Of a stretch of DNA of 64,000 nucleotides, positions 39,826 through 49,479 are shown one piece after another. The translations under genes and the position numbers were made by a program. Origin of the DNA: Melanopsichium pennsylvanicum. Lineage: Eukaryota > Basidiomycota > Ustilaginomycetes > Ustilaginales. The notes beneath the pieces were generated by a model. The model searched no databases and had not been told where the DNA came from. It saw only the letters and a program-made list of their open reading frames with translations. Positions within the stretch are counted from its first letter, which is position 1. Every line of letters starts with the position of its first letter. Where the stretch lies: positions 1-64,000 of the forward strand of contig OAPG01000022.1 in NCBI GenBank assembly GCA_900208305.1. Direction: 5' to 3'.

Positions 39826-40541
39826 AGGTCGAACCAAGCTAGATTTTGAATCTACTTTTGCAGGCTCTGTCTGCACCTACACCACATACCCTTGCTACCG
39901 ATACCACACTCGCTTACCGGGTAGATACCACACTTGTCCACTCGAACATTTCCTGCTCTGTGCCAATCTTTGATTATACAGCGAAGATGAGTGTGTCCCA
40001 TTTGGTTCTCACGATGTTCCTTCGTAGCAAGTCTTCGTTTGTGTTACCATATGTCCCTGACGCCGAGTGACAAAGCCAACTGGCATGTGTTTACAACCAC
40101 TCTAATATAATCTTTCATCATAGCCTCGCACAACAGAGTTTGAGAGCGCGGCCAAGGGTCCTCATCCCAAACTAACAAATCACGAAGAAATTCACATTTG
40201 GCTTCACAGATTCGTGTTTCCAAGCTGTGGAAAAAAAAAAAATACAGAAAAAAAAATTACAAAACACAACAACACAACAACACTCTGCATTTAGAAGTTG
40301 CTTGCCAGAAGGACATCAACTCCGACTCTCAAGCAATAACACCTTTGTCTCTCATGCGCTGCAGACATTGCTGTGTTCTGTTGGAAACAGTTCTCAATAA
40401 CTTTATCTATTTCAATGCTGTATCGATGGAACTCGATTGTTGTTGAGTTATGTATGTGAGCAAAGAAGGTGACCTAGGTGCCTTGATCACTTCTACATTA
40501 CTTGCACACCTTTGAGCTCCACCTCTCTCAACAAATTGACG
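39826..40541. other. Intergenic region with A-rich tracts
   Basis: No gene is visible. Poly(A)-like tracts occur at about 40229-40262. It separates the transporter 3' end from the secreted spherulin-like gene. Confidence 0.5.
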
Positions 40542-41532
40542 ATGAGGCGACCCTGCAGCAGCCAGAGCTACTTGCTGTTCATCATTGCGATGCTCTCCGC
40601 GCTCTTTCATTTCGTAGCACCAACGCCATTTACAGCGGCCAAAGATTTGCAAGAGCGCGCTACAACTGTGAACACTAGCATCCCGCGCATCATCCTGCCC
40701 TTGTACATCTACCCTAATCCGAAATCAGTATGGGAACCCCTTTTCACCGCCATCAAGTCCAACCCTACAGTAGCATTCACTATCATCATCAACCCCAACT
40801 CAGGTCCCGGTAAAACCAACTCTCCCGCTTCCAACTACGTTGCCGCAATCGAGAATTTGCGCTCTGTCGTTGCACCTGGACAAGTTGTCAGACTTATTGG
40901 CTATGTTCCTACTGGTTATGGCAAAAGAGGTGTAGACAAAGTCAAGGCTGATGTGAATCGTTACGCTGGATGGCCAAGTGCTGTTAAGATGGATGGAATT
41001 TTTTTCGACGAAACAATCACTTCTTCCCAATACCTCTCAAAATACACCCAGTACACCGCTTTGGTCAAAAACATCAAGACTTGGGCCAACAATTCCACAC
41101 CAGGTATCACCGTTCTCAACCCCGGAACTTGGCCACAAGATCCACACTTTTTCAACATCCCCGGCGCAGATCATATCGTGATATACGAAGACAAGTTGTC
41201 CAATTTCAATTATGCTCAATATAAACAAAAAAATTGCATCGTCAACCAACAACAAGAAGCATCCTGCAGCCACAGCGTCTCAGAAAAGTTTCATCTTTTA
41301 CAACGTAAACCCTTCCAACATGACCACCAAAGATGGAAAAAAATTCTCAAGTCTAGATAGCTTTGTCCAGTCAATTGTCAATGGTCTCGATTCGAATGGC
41401 GGTCTGTTCATAACCAATCTTGATATTGCAGACAACGACGTATACGCTTCGTTTTCTAGCATCTGGCAAGCTTTCATCAACTCGGTCGCTTCTCTCTCGC
41501 ACCAAAAGCAAATTGTGGCAGCGAGCTATTAG
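40542..41532 (+). pseudogene. Spherulin-4-like secreted protein with a one-base frameshift
   Basis: The N-terminal frame (ATG 40542) encodes a signal peptide (MRRPCSSQSYLLFIIAMLSA) and the spherulation-specific family 4 core: PRIILPLYIYPN, FTIIINPNSGPG, VRLIGYVPTGYG and KMDGIFFDETI. It continues in frame to 41226 and then shifts. The second half (SFIFYNVNPSN, then a GLFITNLD segment and SFSSIWQAF) is in another frame ending at 41532. Removing one A from the A7 run at 41227-41233 joins them into about 329 residues, the expected family length. This could be a real null allele, a slippage-expressed gene or a homopolymer sequencing error. The function of the family in fungi is unclear; members are secreted. 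Confidence 0.8.
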
Positions 41533-41672
41533 GAGTAACAAGCATCGTACATTGCAAAGAACAAGCGTTTGTAGCACTTCCATTCAGTCTCAATCTAGTC
41601 CATCTCAGCAGGGACTGATAGATGCGAAATGAATGAATCCAAAAATATAAGCACGTTCTTGACGCACACGTT

Positions 41673-44396
41673 CTAAGGCTCGACCTTGAACGCCCTCTGA
41701 GAACCACTCGAGACGCTACTGCTCTTTCTCTTTCTACCATCCTTCTGCCCGTCACTTTTGCTAGGCTTCTTGCCTGTGATCACATCATTCTGGTCCCCAT
41801 ACCTGTACCCGCCTTTACTCACGCCGTTGGCTTTATCCGCCTTCATCTTTGCCAAAAAGCTAAAGTGGCCACCAACTACAGGCCTTGCCAAGAAGTGAAT
41901 CAATGGATCCTCTGGTTGTTTTGGGAAATCACCCGTCGTACTCTCCATCAAATCCGTAAACGGAGCATCTGTCTTTCCATCTTTGATGAACGCATACAAC
42001 AATCCGATAAACAATTGGTGGACGGCAGGTTCGTCCGATGCAGCCGCTGCAAACATTTCCCAATCCGTCTTTGCCCATTTGTGACGACTATCCAAAGGTA
42101 TACCATACTTTTCCTGAACTCTTGGGTACCATGCATCTTGAATCTTGTAAACCGCATGAGGAACCAAGTTGAGATCCAACAATCGATCAGCCAGGAGATT
42201 GTACAACGTTCCCCAAGATGCATCGGTTTGATACGCAAGTTTGGTATGCGATGCATCGTGGCTGATGGCGTACTTTTGCCAAGTTTGAATGTAGCTCGAG
42301 GAAATGTTGGCGTAGGATTTGGCATCTTTGGTGTGACCCAGCATTTCGGCGATACGACCCATCGCAGCGATGGCAGAGATACCTTTGATGGCCAAATCAG
42401 TCTGGTTGGCCAGAGTCCCCGCAAAGTCATCCGTAGACAGCTGCTCGGCAGGAATGAGCGAGTATTCGACAAGGAACTCGGTCCACTGCTTCATAATGTC
42501 ATAGTGCTGAGTGAGGAATCGGAGTGCTTTACCCTTTCCGACGAGCTGTGCCCAATGAAGCGTCATCCAGATCATGTTTCCACTCTCCTCCACCTGCATG
42601 GGTTCATCATTACCATCATTGTGACCGAAAGCGTTGGGGTAGGTACCCAGATCGTGTACACACCACTTGTTTGGATAAAGACCGGACTCGGTGTATTCGA
42701 ATATCGGCAACATCAGATCCCTGAGCATGTCCGGATTGGCATACGAGAGCAGCGGGAAGAGGGGGAAGATGACATCCACAGTGGACATGTCACCATTGGA
42801 CGAAATCTCTTTGAGGAAAAGAAGAGTGTCCGAAGTATTGCAACGACCTTTGGAATCCTTGCTGACGGTGATCTCGAAAGTGGCGAATGCCTGACGAACA
42901 GAGAGCTGAGTGATGGCGGCGTACTTGTCACCAACATCGCCACCACCCACAGCCGCGCGGGAATCATCCAAAATTTGCTGGTCGAACGCTTTCGCCTTCT
43001 CGAGCGCAGATGGGAAGTCGTTCATGAAGAACGCGACTGCATCCTGCAGCTTGTCGCCGAATTCGGTCTGCCAATAGCCGTAGCGATCTTCCTGGTAGCT
43101 CTTGGTCGAATTGGAGCCTGGGTTCTTTGCACGGATGTAGTTGACGTAAGGAGTACGCATGTGACCAACCACGAAAAGCGCATCCTTATCGGCATGCTTG
43201 GCGTCAAAGTCGACAGCAAAGGCAAACGAGTTGTCTGGACCAAGCACAGGTCCGTGGTCGAACGAGAGCTTACCAGTGTTGATAAACTCGGTGTGAGTGA
43301 CGACGTTGTTGTTGTTCCTCGAGTACAATCCCGTATGGTTCCTGGCAGCGTACGTAGCATTGCCCCATTCAGCACGCTGCCTGAACTCGGTGTACACCTG
43401 AGGTTGCTTGCGTGTAACGAAGAAGACCGACGTGTCGTTCTTTTCGTAGTACTGCTGGTCGTATGGGTACTCTTCATAGTCATAGTCGTGCCCGGTGACC
43501 CATCGCTCATCGATATCGGTGTACAGCTGAATGCTGCGACCCTTGATGGTGGATGTATCCAGCTCGACATGAAGGTAGCTGAGAGGCAGACTTTGTCGCA
43601 GATAGTCATCCGGAGTGATGGGAGTTAAGAAGGTCACGTTGAATTTGACCTCATCTGCTTCGAACGTGAAAATGGTACGAGTCGCGGTATACTCTGCGCT
43701 GATCTGCTTTGCGGCAGGACCAGCACGAACCAGAGTGCCAAAGCCATTGCCCATCCATTCATAGGTGACGTTGTCAACTCGAATGTAGCCGGTCCAACCC
43801 AAGCGGAATTCGCCGTCAGCACCGTACGAAGAGGTCCAGAACGAGGGCCATTGACCAGCGAGATAACCGCCATTGCCGACGGTGTTGGGAGGAGTCGAGT
43901 CCAAGTTGGATCCCGAAGGCAGCCATGCGTTGAGGTAAGGGCTTCGAACCGCCAAAGGGAACGAAGGAGGGTTGACAGGGTAGAAGGAGCTCGAAGAGAG
44001 GGCCTGCTTGGCATTGGTGATACCAGCATTGGTGCTAGCAGAGCCAGGAGTAGAGGCCGAGTCCGGGGAAGTAGATGCTGGTGTGTTGGTGCCACGCTCG
44101 CCCTGGGTGATGAGCTTGAAATTGGGTACGTTGAAAACGCCGTCCTCTAGGATGGTGGGAACAGCGTGCTGAACGTTCCATTGAACACCAGGCTGAGTTG
44201 GATCGGAGCTCAATCCGACAAGATTCTGGCCAGCTGGAAGATGCTTCGCCGAGGCAGGACGAGTAAGATCCGCAAGAGCGTCGAACAGGATGTTGAGACC
44301 TTCAGACTTGGCGAGCGAAGCTTTGGCGTGTTGAGTGCCACACAGCAAGAGTGCAGAAATGAGTGCCGAAGCCGTTTGGGCGAGCGGCAATCGCAT
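41673..44396 (-). CDS. Secreted GtaA-type glutaminase-like protein
   Basis: A 907-residue extracellular protein, intronless, ATG at 44396, with a signal peptide (about residues 1-26, ALISALLLCGTQHAKA). The order fits fungal glutaminase A: an N-terminal beta-rich region (FPLAVRSPYLNAWLPSG, GQWPSFW, RLGWTGYIRVDNVTYEWMG; DUF5127-like), then an alpha/alpha-barrel-like domain (DUF4965/DUF1793 type) with VIFPLFPLLSYANPDMLRDL, CVHDLGTYPNAFGHNDGN, MQVEESGNMIWM and LDSRHKWAKTDWEMF. Homologs hydrolyse L-glutamine outside the cell. A Lys/Ser-rich tail (KKPSKSDGQKDGRKRKSS) extends past the domain. The gene is convergent with the spherulin-like gene (140 bp between stops). Confidence 0.87.
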   Translation of the reverse strand: MRLPLAQTASALISALLLCGTQHAKASLAKSEGLNILFDALADLTRPASAKHLPAGQNLVGLSSDPTQPGVQWNVQHAVPTILEDGVFNVPNFKLITQGERGTNTPASTSPDSASTPGSASTNAGITNAKQALSSSSFYPVNPPSFPLAVRSPYLNAWLPSGSNLDSTPPNTVGNGGYLAGQWPSFWTSSYGADGEFRLGWTGYIRVDNVTYEWMGNGFGTLVRAGPAAKQISAEYTATRTIFTFEADEVKFNVTFLTPITPDDYLRQSLPLSYLHVELDTSTIKGRSIQLYTDIDERWVTGHDYDYEEYPYDQQYYEKNDTSVFFVTRKQPQVYTEFRQRAEWGNATYAARNHTGLYSRNNNNVVTHTEFINTGKLSFDHGPVLGPDNSFAFAVDFDAKHADKDALFVVGHMRTPYVNYIRAKNPGSNSTKSYQEDRYGYWQTEFGDKLQDAVAFFMNDFPSALEKAKAFDQQILDDSRAAVGGGDVGDKYAAITQLSVRQAFATFEITVSKDSKGRCNTSDTLLFLKEISSNGDMSTVDVIFPLFPLLSYANPDMLRDLMLPIFEYTESGLYPNKWCVHDLGTYPNAFGHNDGNDEPMQVEESGNMIWMTLHWAQLVGKGKALRFLTQHYDIMKQWTEFLVEYSLIPAEQLSTDDFAGTLANQTDLAIKGISAIAAMGRIAEMLGHTKDAKSYANISSSYIQTWQKYAISHDASHTKLAYQTDASWGTLYNLLADRLLDLNLVPHAVYKIQDAWYPRVQEKYGIPLDSRHKWAKTDWEMFAAAASDEPAVHQLFIGLLYAFIKDGKTDAPFTDLMESTTGDFPKQPEDPLIHFLARPVVGGHFSFLAKMKADKANGVSKGGYRYGDQNDVITGKKPSKSDGQKDGRKRKSSSVSSGSQRAFKVEP

Positions 44397-46264
44397 CTTG
44401 ACTTGAAGAGGAGTAGGAGAACGCGGTGGGGCGGCTTGGTTGTAATTGTCTCTAAAGCCTCTATTCTACGAAAGAGACAGGAATCTAAGAGAATGCTTGA
44501 AGCTAGCTCTCTCTTAGCAATACTTGAGAGCTGTCCGGCGTCACAACAAACGCAGCAGAGGTGTCTACGGGACGATGCAGGACCTGCTGTAGAGTCGATC
44601 GGGGTTACACCAGAGCGTGTAAGTCGAAATGTTGAGGAGACGCCAGATGCAGGAGCGGTTCTAGTGAAAGGTGGGAGATACTCTTAGTAGTGGGTTGGGG
44701 GCTTGAAGGCTGAAAGGACGACAATGATGGCCGTAGTGTAGCTTGGCGGTTGGTGGAGGGCGCACTGTACGTGCAAAGAGAAAACAGAAAGATGTATGCG
44801 AAGATAAAAGATATTCTCTAGCGTCTTTGAGATTGGCCCTTTACGACACCGGCTGGGAAATTACACGCTGTCATACTGAAGAGGGGCAAGAGCAGCAGCA
44901 GCAGTAGCAGCTGCCAAGAGGGTGAAATGAGACCTGAGACACAAAAAAAAGGAATCCGTCACCGTCACGGCACGGATGGGACAAACGCCGATTTGTATTG
45001 CCATCAGCACACAATTTTGTGCCGCCCTGGCTAGGATACAAAAAGTGACAGCCGAGCGAGCGAACCAGTGGGGGAAGATGACAGGAGACAGGAGAGAGGA
45101 CAAAGATCTCGGTTAGGACAAAGCAGGCGCGGTCCGTCTTGGTACGGTAGTGCAGAGTGGCGTGGTGAATAGCTGGCTTGCTGATTGGATTTTTTGTACG
45201 GTTGATCCATGCAAATGGTCAGTTGATCGGTCGGTCGGTCGGTCCCTTGGCCTTGACGCTAGCAAACCCACTTTACCAAAGCAACACAAGCACTTAAGGT
45301 GCACGTCCAAGTGGGGAAGTGGGAAATGCTTGTAGCAGCCATCGTTGCGATTTGCACACAATAACATTCTGTGATTCACGCTGGATTATAGTGACTGCTG
45401 CAAAGCCCTGTTAGACTGCGCCGAGGTTAGGACCGCAACAGGCTCAAGCCACACGTACGCTTAAGCCAGCGTTAAGAACACGGCAACGCCGATCTGCAAG
45501 ATGGCCGGTGCGTAAGACACATTATAAAAGTTGCTTATTTTTACTTTTTTTTCTGGGCAGTCAAGAGATGCAGCTAAGTTAGATACAAGATGAGGGGCAC
45601 TTTGTTTGACTCTCTCGTCTCCTACCTTTCCCCCTGAATTATTTTTTTCTATTTTCTGGCCAATTTCCTAGGCTGCTGCTTGCCAAAAATTCGGTCCATC
45701 CGGTTATCTTTGTATATACTCGATCTCAAACCCGCCCTTGCATGTTCATCACGAGTAGACGCCGAAACCCATCGATCGATTCACAAGCAGCGGGCCAACT
45801 TATTTGATTTCGCATCAGTCTCTTCCGATGCTTGAATTACACATTTTAAACGGCTACTGTAATTTATGCTAATCACTCTCATAACGACAGCGTCAAGACC
45901 GTCGCGACCATGCTGCTCAGTTACGTAAATGGTCCTGAGCACGCGATGCAGCACCATGCATGCACGTTGGCTCACTCTACCCTCAATGCGGGGAAGAAGC
46001 CTGTGTGACTCCGGATTTAGCTCTAAATTAAAAATGTCAGACCACCACTACTCACATTCATTGGTGAAAAACAAAAACAAAACAAAAAACCCATCATCTT
46101 CCTTCCCGAGCCAGCGCGTCTTCACCCTCTATTCAAACTTTGTTCAAACTGATACAGTCACCGATGAGACCAAGGTGTGCAGATTTTTGTTTTGTTTTTA
46201 TCACAAGGGCAAACCTCAAGTGTGCATGCAGGCATCAACGTCCTGGTATGTAATGGGGCGACTC
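44397..46264. other. Gene-free region upstream of glutaminase and downstream of HEM12
   Basis: 1.87 kb with no supported gene. It holds the glutaminase promoter (44397 onward), a short (GGTC)n tetranucleotide run near 45222-45244, and one TACTGTA heptamer at 45855-45861. Confidence 0.5.
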
Positions 46265-47632
46265 TTACTCTTCATCCTGAGCACTGTTGACCTCCCTCGA
46301 GATCCTGTGAACCGCCTTCAAATAGATCCTGACTGCCTCTGGATCCACACCCGGTGTAATACCGTGGCCCAAGTTTGCAATATACGCACCTCCACCACCA
46401 AATCCGCCCTTCTTGGATCTCAACATCTCCTCAACCTTCTTCTCGATTGCCTCCTTTCCAGCGTACAGCACAGCGGGATCCATGTTACCCTGCAACGCCA
46501 GTCTGTGTCCAGCCTCGTTCTGTCCGCTTGCATTCTTGTAGTTCGCCTTGCCTGGCGATGCAAGCTCCACCACCTTCCTCGCCACACATGGCTCAACTGT
46601 CCAGTCGAGACCAACCACATCGTAGCCGGCCTTGACCACCTCGGGCAGCGAGTGCCCGAGAGCTCCTTTGGCAAACACGATCAAAGGAGGGCAAGGGATG
46701 GATTTGGTTGAAAGAATGTCGCAAACCGAGGCGGCGATGGAGCGAAGATACGGAAGCGAGAACTGGCGGAAGTCCGATGGAGACAGCTCGCCAGCCCAAG
46801 AATCGAACACTTGCAGCAATTGAGCACCTGCCTTGACCTGACCCACGAGGAAGTCGGTACACACATCAGCAATGCGCTGTAGAAGCTCTTTCGATTCTTC
46901 CGGATACTTGAACAACCATGCTTTGGCCTTTTCAAACGTCTTGCTTCCTCCACCTTCCACCATGTACGCCATCAGCGTCCATGGAGCACCGCAGAAGCCA
47001 ATGAGCGGAACCTCGCCGTCTAGCTTGGTACGCGTCATCTTGATAGCTTCGTACACGTAGCCAAGCTCCTTCTCCACGTCGACCTTCTTTCGCAGCTTGG
47101 TAGCAATGTCTTTCGGGGTCATGAGAGGGTCAGGGAAGTGAGGTCCTTTGGCGGGAAGCATCTCGACCTCCATACCCATGGCTTGTGGCACGACCAAGAT
47201 GTCAGAAAAAATGATGGCAGCATCAAGGAGGCCAGAGTAGCGACGGATGGGTTGCACTGTGATCTCGGAAGCGAGCTCTGGGTCACGGCAGCACTCGAAA
47301 AAGTCATGGTCCTCTCGGATCTTGCGGAACTCTGTTCAAATACAAAGCAAAGATAAGTTAAAGTCAATCCCATAGAGTCAAGTTGGAGAGCGACGCACAT
47401 GGCGCGAGCACAACACCAATTGCTCTGCAGAAATCTGGAAGCAACGGTACCTACCCGGAAGATATCGTCCAGCTTGGCGCATGATCCAGCAAGGAGCCCT
47501 TTCGGTCTGATGGCCTCTGGCAGCACGAATGATCAAGTCATTCTTGAGCCCCTCTTCGGGCTTTCGGCACTCCTTGTCTTTCCTCTGTGTAAAGGATTGG
47601 AGATGCTGTAATCCCGGGATTTTTGAAGTCAT
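46265..47632 (-). CDS. HEM12: Uroporphyrinogen decarboxylase
   Basis: The cytosolic heme-pathway enzyme that removes four carboxylates from uroporphyrinogen III to give coproporphyrinogen III. Two exons on the minus strand: 47632-47455 and 47331-46265, with a 123-nt intron (GTAGGT...AACAG) that splits a Glu codon and restores the signature [16 protein letters not shown]. Other motifs are [12 protein letters not shown] (catalytic Asp), [18 protein letters not shown] (second signature), [21 protein letters not shown] and [13 protein letters not shown]. The protein is 414 residues; the N-terminus is about 20 residues longer than usual, and TTTACACAG inside it could be an acceptor for an unseen upstream exon. 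Confidence 0.95.
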
Positions 47633-48588
47633 CTTTGAACCGCACACCGCGTGTTAGGTTTGCTTCCTGTCTTTAAGATCCTTCTCGATCGCGGATGAAA
47701 GAAGAAACAGAACTTTAAAGTCGATCCGGCAGCGGAAGCGCCAAGATATGGTCCGGAAATGTCAAGGTGAGGATGAGGTGAGAGACGAAAAGAAGAAAGC
47801 TGTAACTTGGATGAAAGTGGTGATGCTACTTTATACTTTCTTTTTTTTGATTTATTATGATAAATTCAAGTGAAGCCGCCAACTAAAGCGACGTAAATTC
47901 ACAGTAATGGTGTGTGGGAAGGTGTTGGTTGGAATGCACAAAGAATTTCAGGCTTCTTCTGCGCTCACATGCCTGTGTCCTCTTACAGTAGCGCAGTCGG
48001 ACGAGTTGCTGAATTTTGAAACGTCAAGGACCCGATTTTGGCAAAGATCTTCTTTTTTTTTCTTTTTTTTTTTTTTTTTTTTTTTGAGACTGTGACAAAA
48101 TTGTTACGCCCGCACACCGACCCTGCTCCCTTCCATGGCGTTACGGTAGCTCTATTTGTGGTCAGGGTCTCACCTGCCTCATCTCCAGCAACTCGAGCGC
48201 CTTTCTCAGTGCCACTTACCAAGAGAGTCCATGGGGACAAAGCTCATAGCGGCGCTTAAAGGATCGCCGCACACACAAAGGTGATCAGATTATCACCAGT
48301 GCGCACAATTGATGAATTGGGACGGTATCATGGTATCGTCAAGATTTCTTATAGTACTGTACACAGGGAAAAACAAGCTGCGCTGCTTAGCCACTCACCA
48401 GAGAGCCAGCGGCAGCTGAATAGAACTATCAAGGGCTATTCGCTCTGGGTCTCTTGTAGCATTCTCGAAGCGCAGCTGTTGTCGGAAACGATAACGAGAT
48501 TAGAGTACAAGCCGCGAGTTTCCTTTCGAGCAAAGGCAAAACAGGTCGGGCGGAGCAAAGTAACGAGAACAGACAGATACACAGTTCC
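47633..48588. other. Intergenic region with a long poly(T) tract
   Basis: 956 bp between the HMG-box gene 3' end and the HEM12 start. A nearly pure T run lies at 48051-48085, and a TACTGTA heptamer at 48355-48361. I see no gene; the T run could be the tail of a minus-strand retroposon, but I found no flanking duplication. Confidence 0.5.
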
Positions 48589-49479
48589 CTACTGTTCGAG
48601 AGGAGCAGCAGCAGCAGCAGCCTGCTGGGCCATGTCGACCTCGTGATCCTTCTTCTGCTGATTCCACGTTGCCATATTCTCTGTCGTCTTATCCTGATAC
48701 ACTTTCCTCTGTTCGTCCGTGAGTGCCTTCCAAGCTTCCGACACCTTTCCGAGCACTTCGGAATAGGGCATACCTGGATGCTTTTTGCGGATCTCTTGTC
48801 GCACCTCGTTCTGGAACAAGAGGTAGGCACTTGGTGGACGCTTGGGCGCATCGGGATCGCGCAGACGCTTCTCCTTGCGCTTTTGTAACTTGCTCAACTT
48901 CTTGGCGATCTTGCCGTTGGCCCCGGCAGTGCCTGCTGCGGCTGCAGTCTCGGAACCAGGCGCGGCAATACTGGGATGCGAGCCGTTGGCGATGCTGAGG
49001 AAGTCAAATGATGGAGTAGCACCGACGGCGCCGCCGGCACTCGAGACGTTGCCTTGCTGTGCCAGCACGAGCGCTGCAACATTGGGGTTCTGACGCGCGA
49101 CCACTTTGACAAATGCGTCACACGAGTCTGCGGCGTGTCGAAGTTGTGCAGAGAGGCGGCTTACCGCGTCGAACATCTAGAAGAACAAGAAACCAAACAA
49201 ATCAAGGAGAGGCATACGTGGTCAGCTGAATGATCTTGTCGTGGTCGCAATCATCGCTTGTGGCGTGATGTCGCGAATAGATGTGACGCTTACGGTCTGT
49301 CGAGCGATGAAAATGTCATCGCCCTGTGCGCCATGACCCATGGCGGGGTTGAAAGCGGCATGCTGATGATGTGGCTGTTGGTGGTGTTGATGCTGATGCG
49401 ATGCAGCATGGTGCTGATGGGAAGCGCCAGTGACGGAATGCGACAGCAGACCGTACTGGTCAAAATTGGCGGCGTTCAT
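48589..49479 (-). CDS. HMG-box chromatin protein with a histidine-rich N-terminus
   Basis: Two exons: 49479-49294 and 49176-48589, intron 117 nt (GTAAGC...TTCTAG), phase 0, joining IFIARQT to MFDAVSRL; 257 residues. The start ATG (49479) has ACC before it. Residues of about 20-45 are a His/Gln run (HQHHAASHQHQHHQQPHHQH). A helical segment follows (LSAQLRHAADSCDAFVKVV), then a basic stretch KKLSKLQKRKEKR and one HMG box at about 168-235 (DPDAPKRPPSAYLLF, MPYSEVLGKVSEAWKAL). It ends in poly-Ala. Such proteins bend DNA and act in chromatin, similar to Nhp6 or Hmo1. The exact orthology is uncertain. Confidence 0.85.

Noticed and set aside
41865..43628. A 587-codon open frame antisense to the glutaminase gene
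   Set aside because: It mirrors the codon pattern of the sense gene, lacks any domain, and the sense protein is clearly the conserved one.
48051..48085. Poly(T) run as the tail of a minus-strand retroposon
   Set aside because: I found no flanking target duplication and no recognisable body next to it, so it stays a simple-sequence run.
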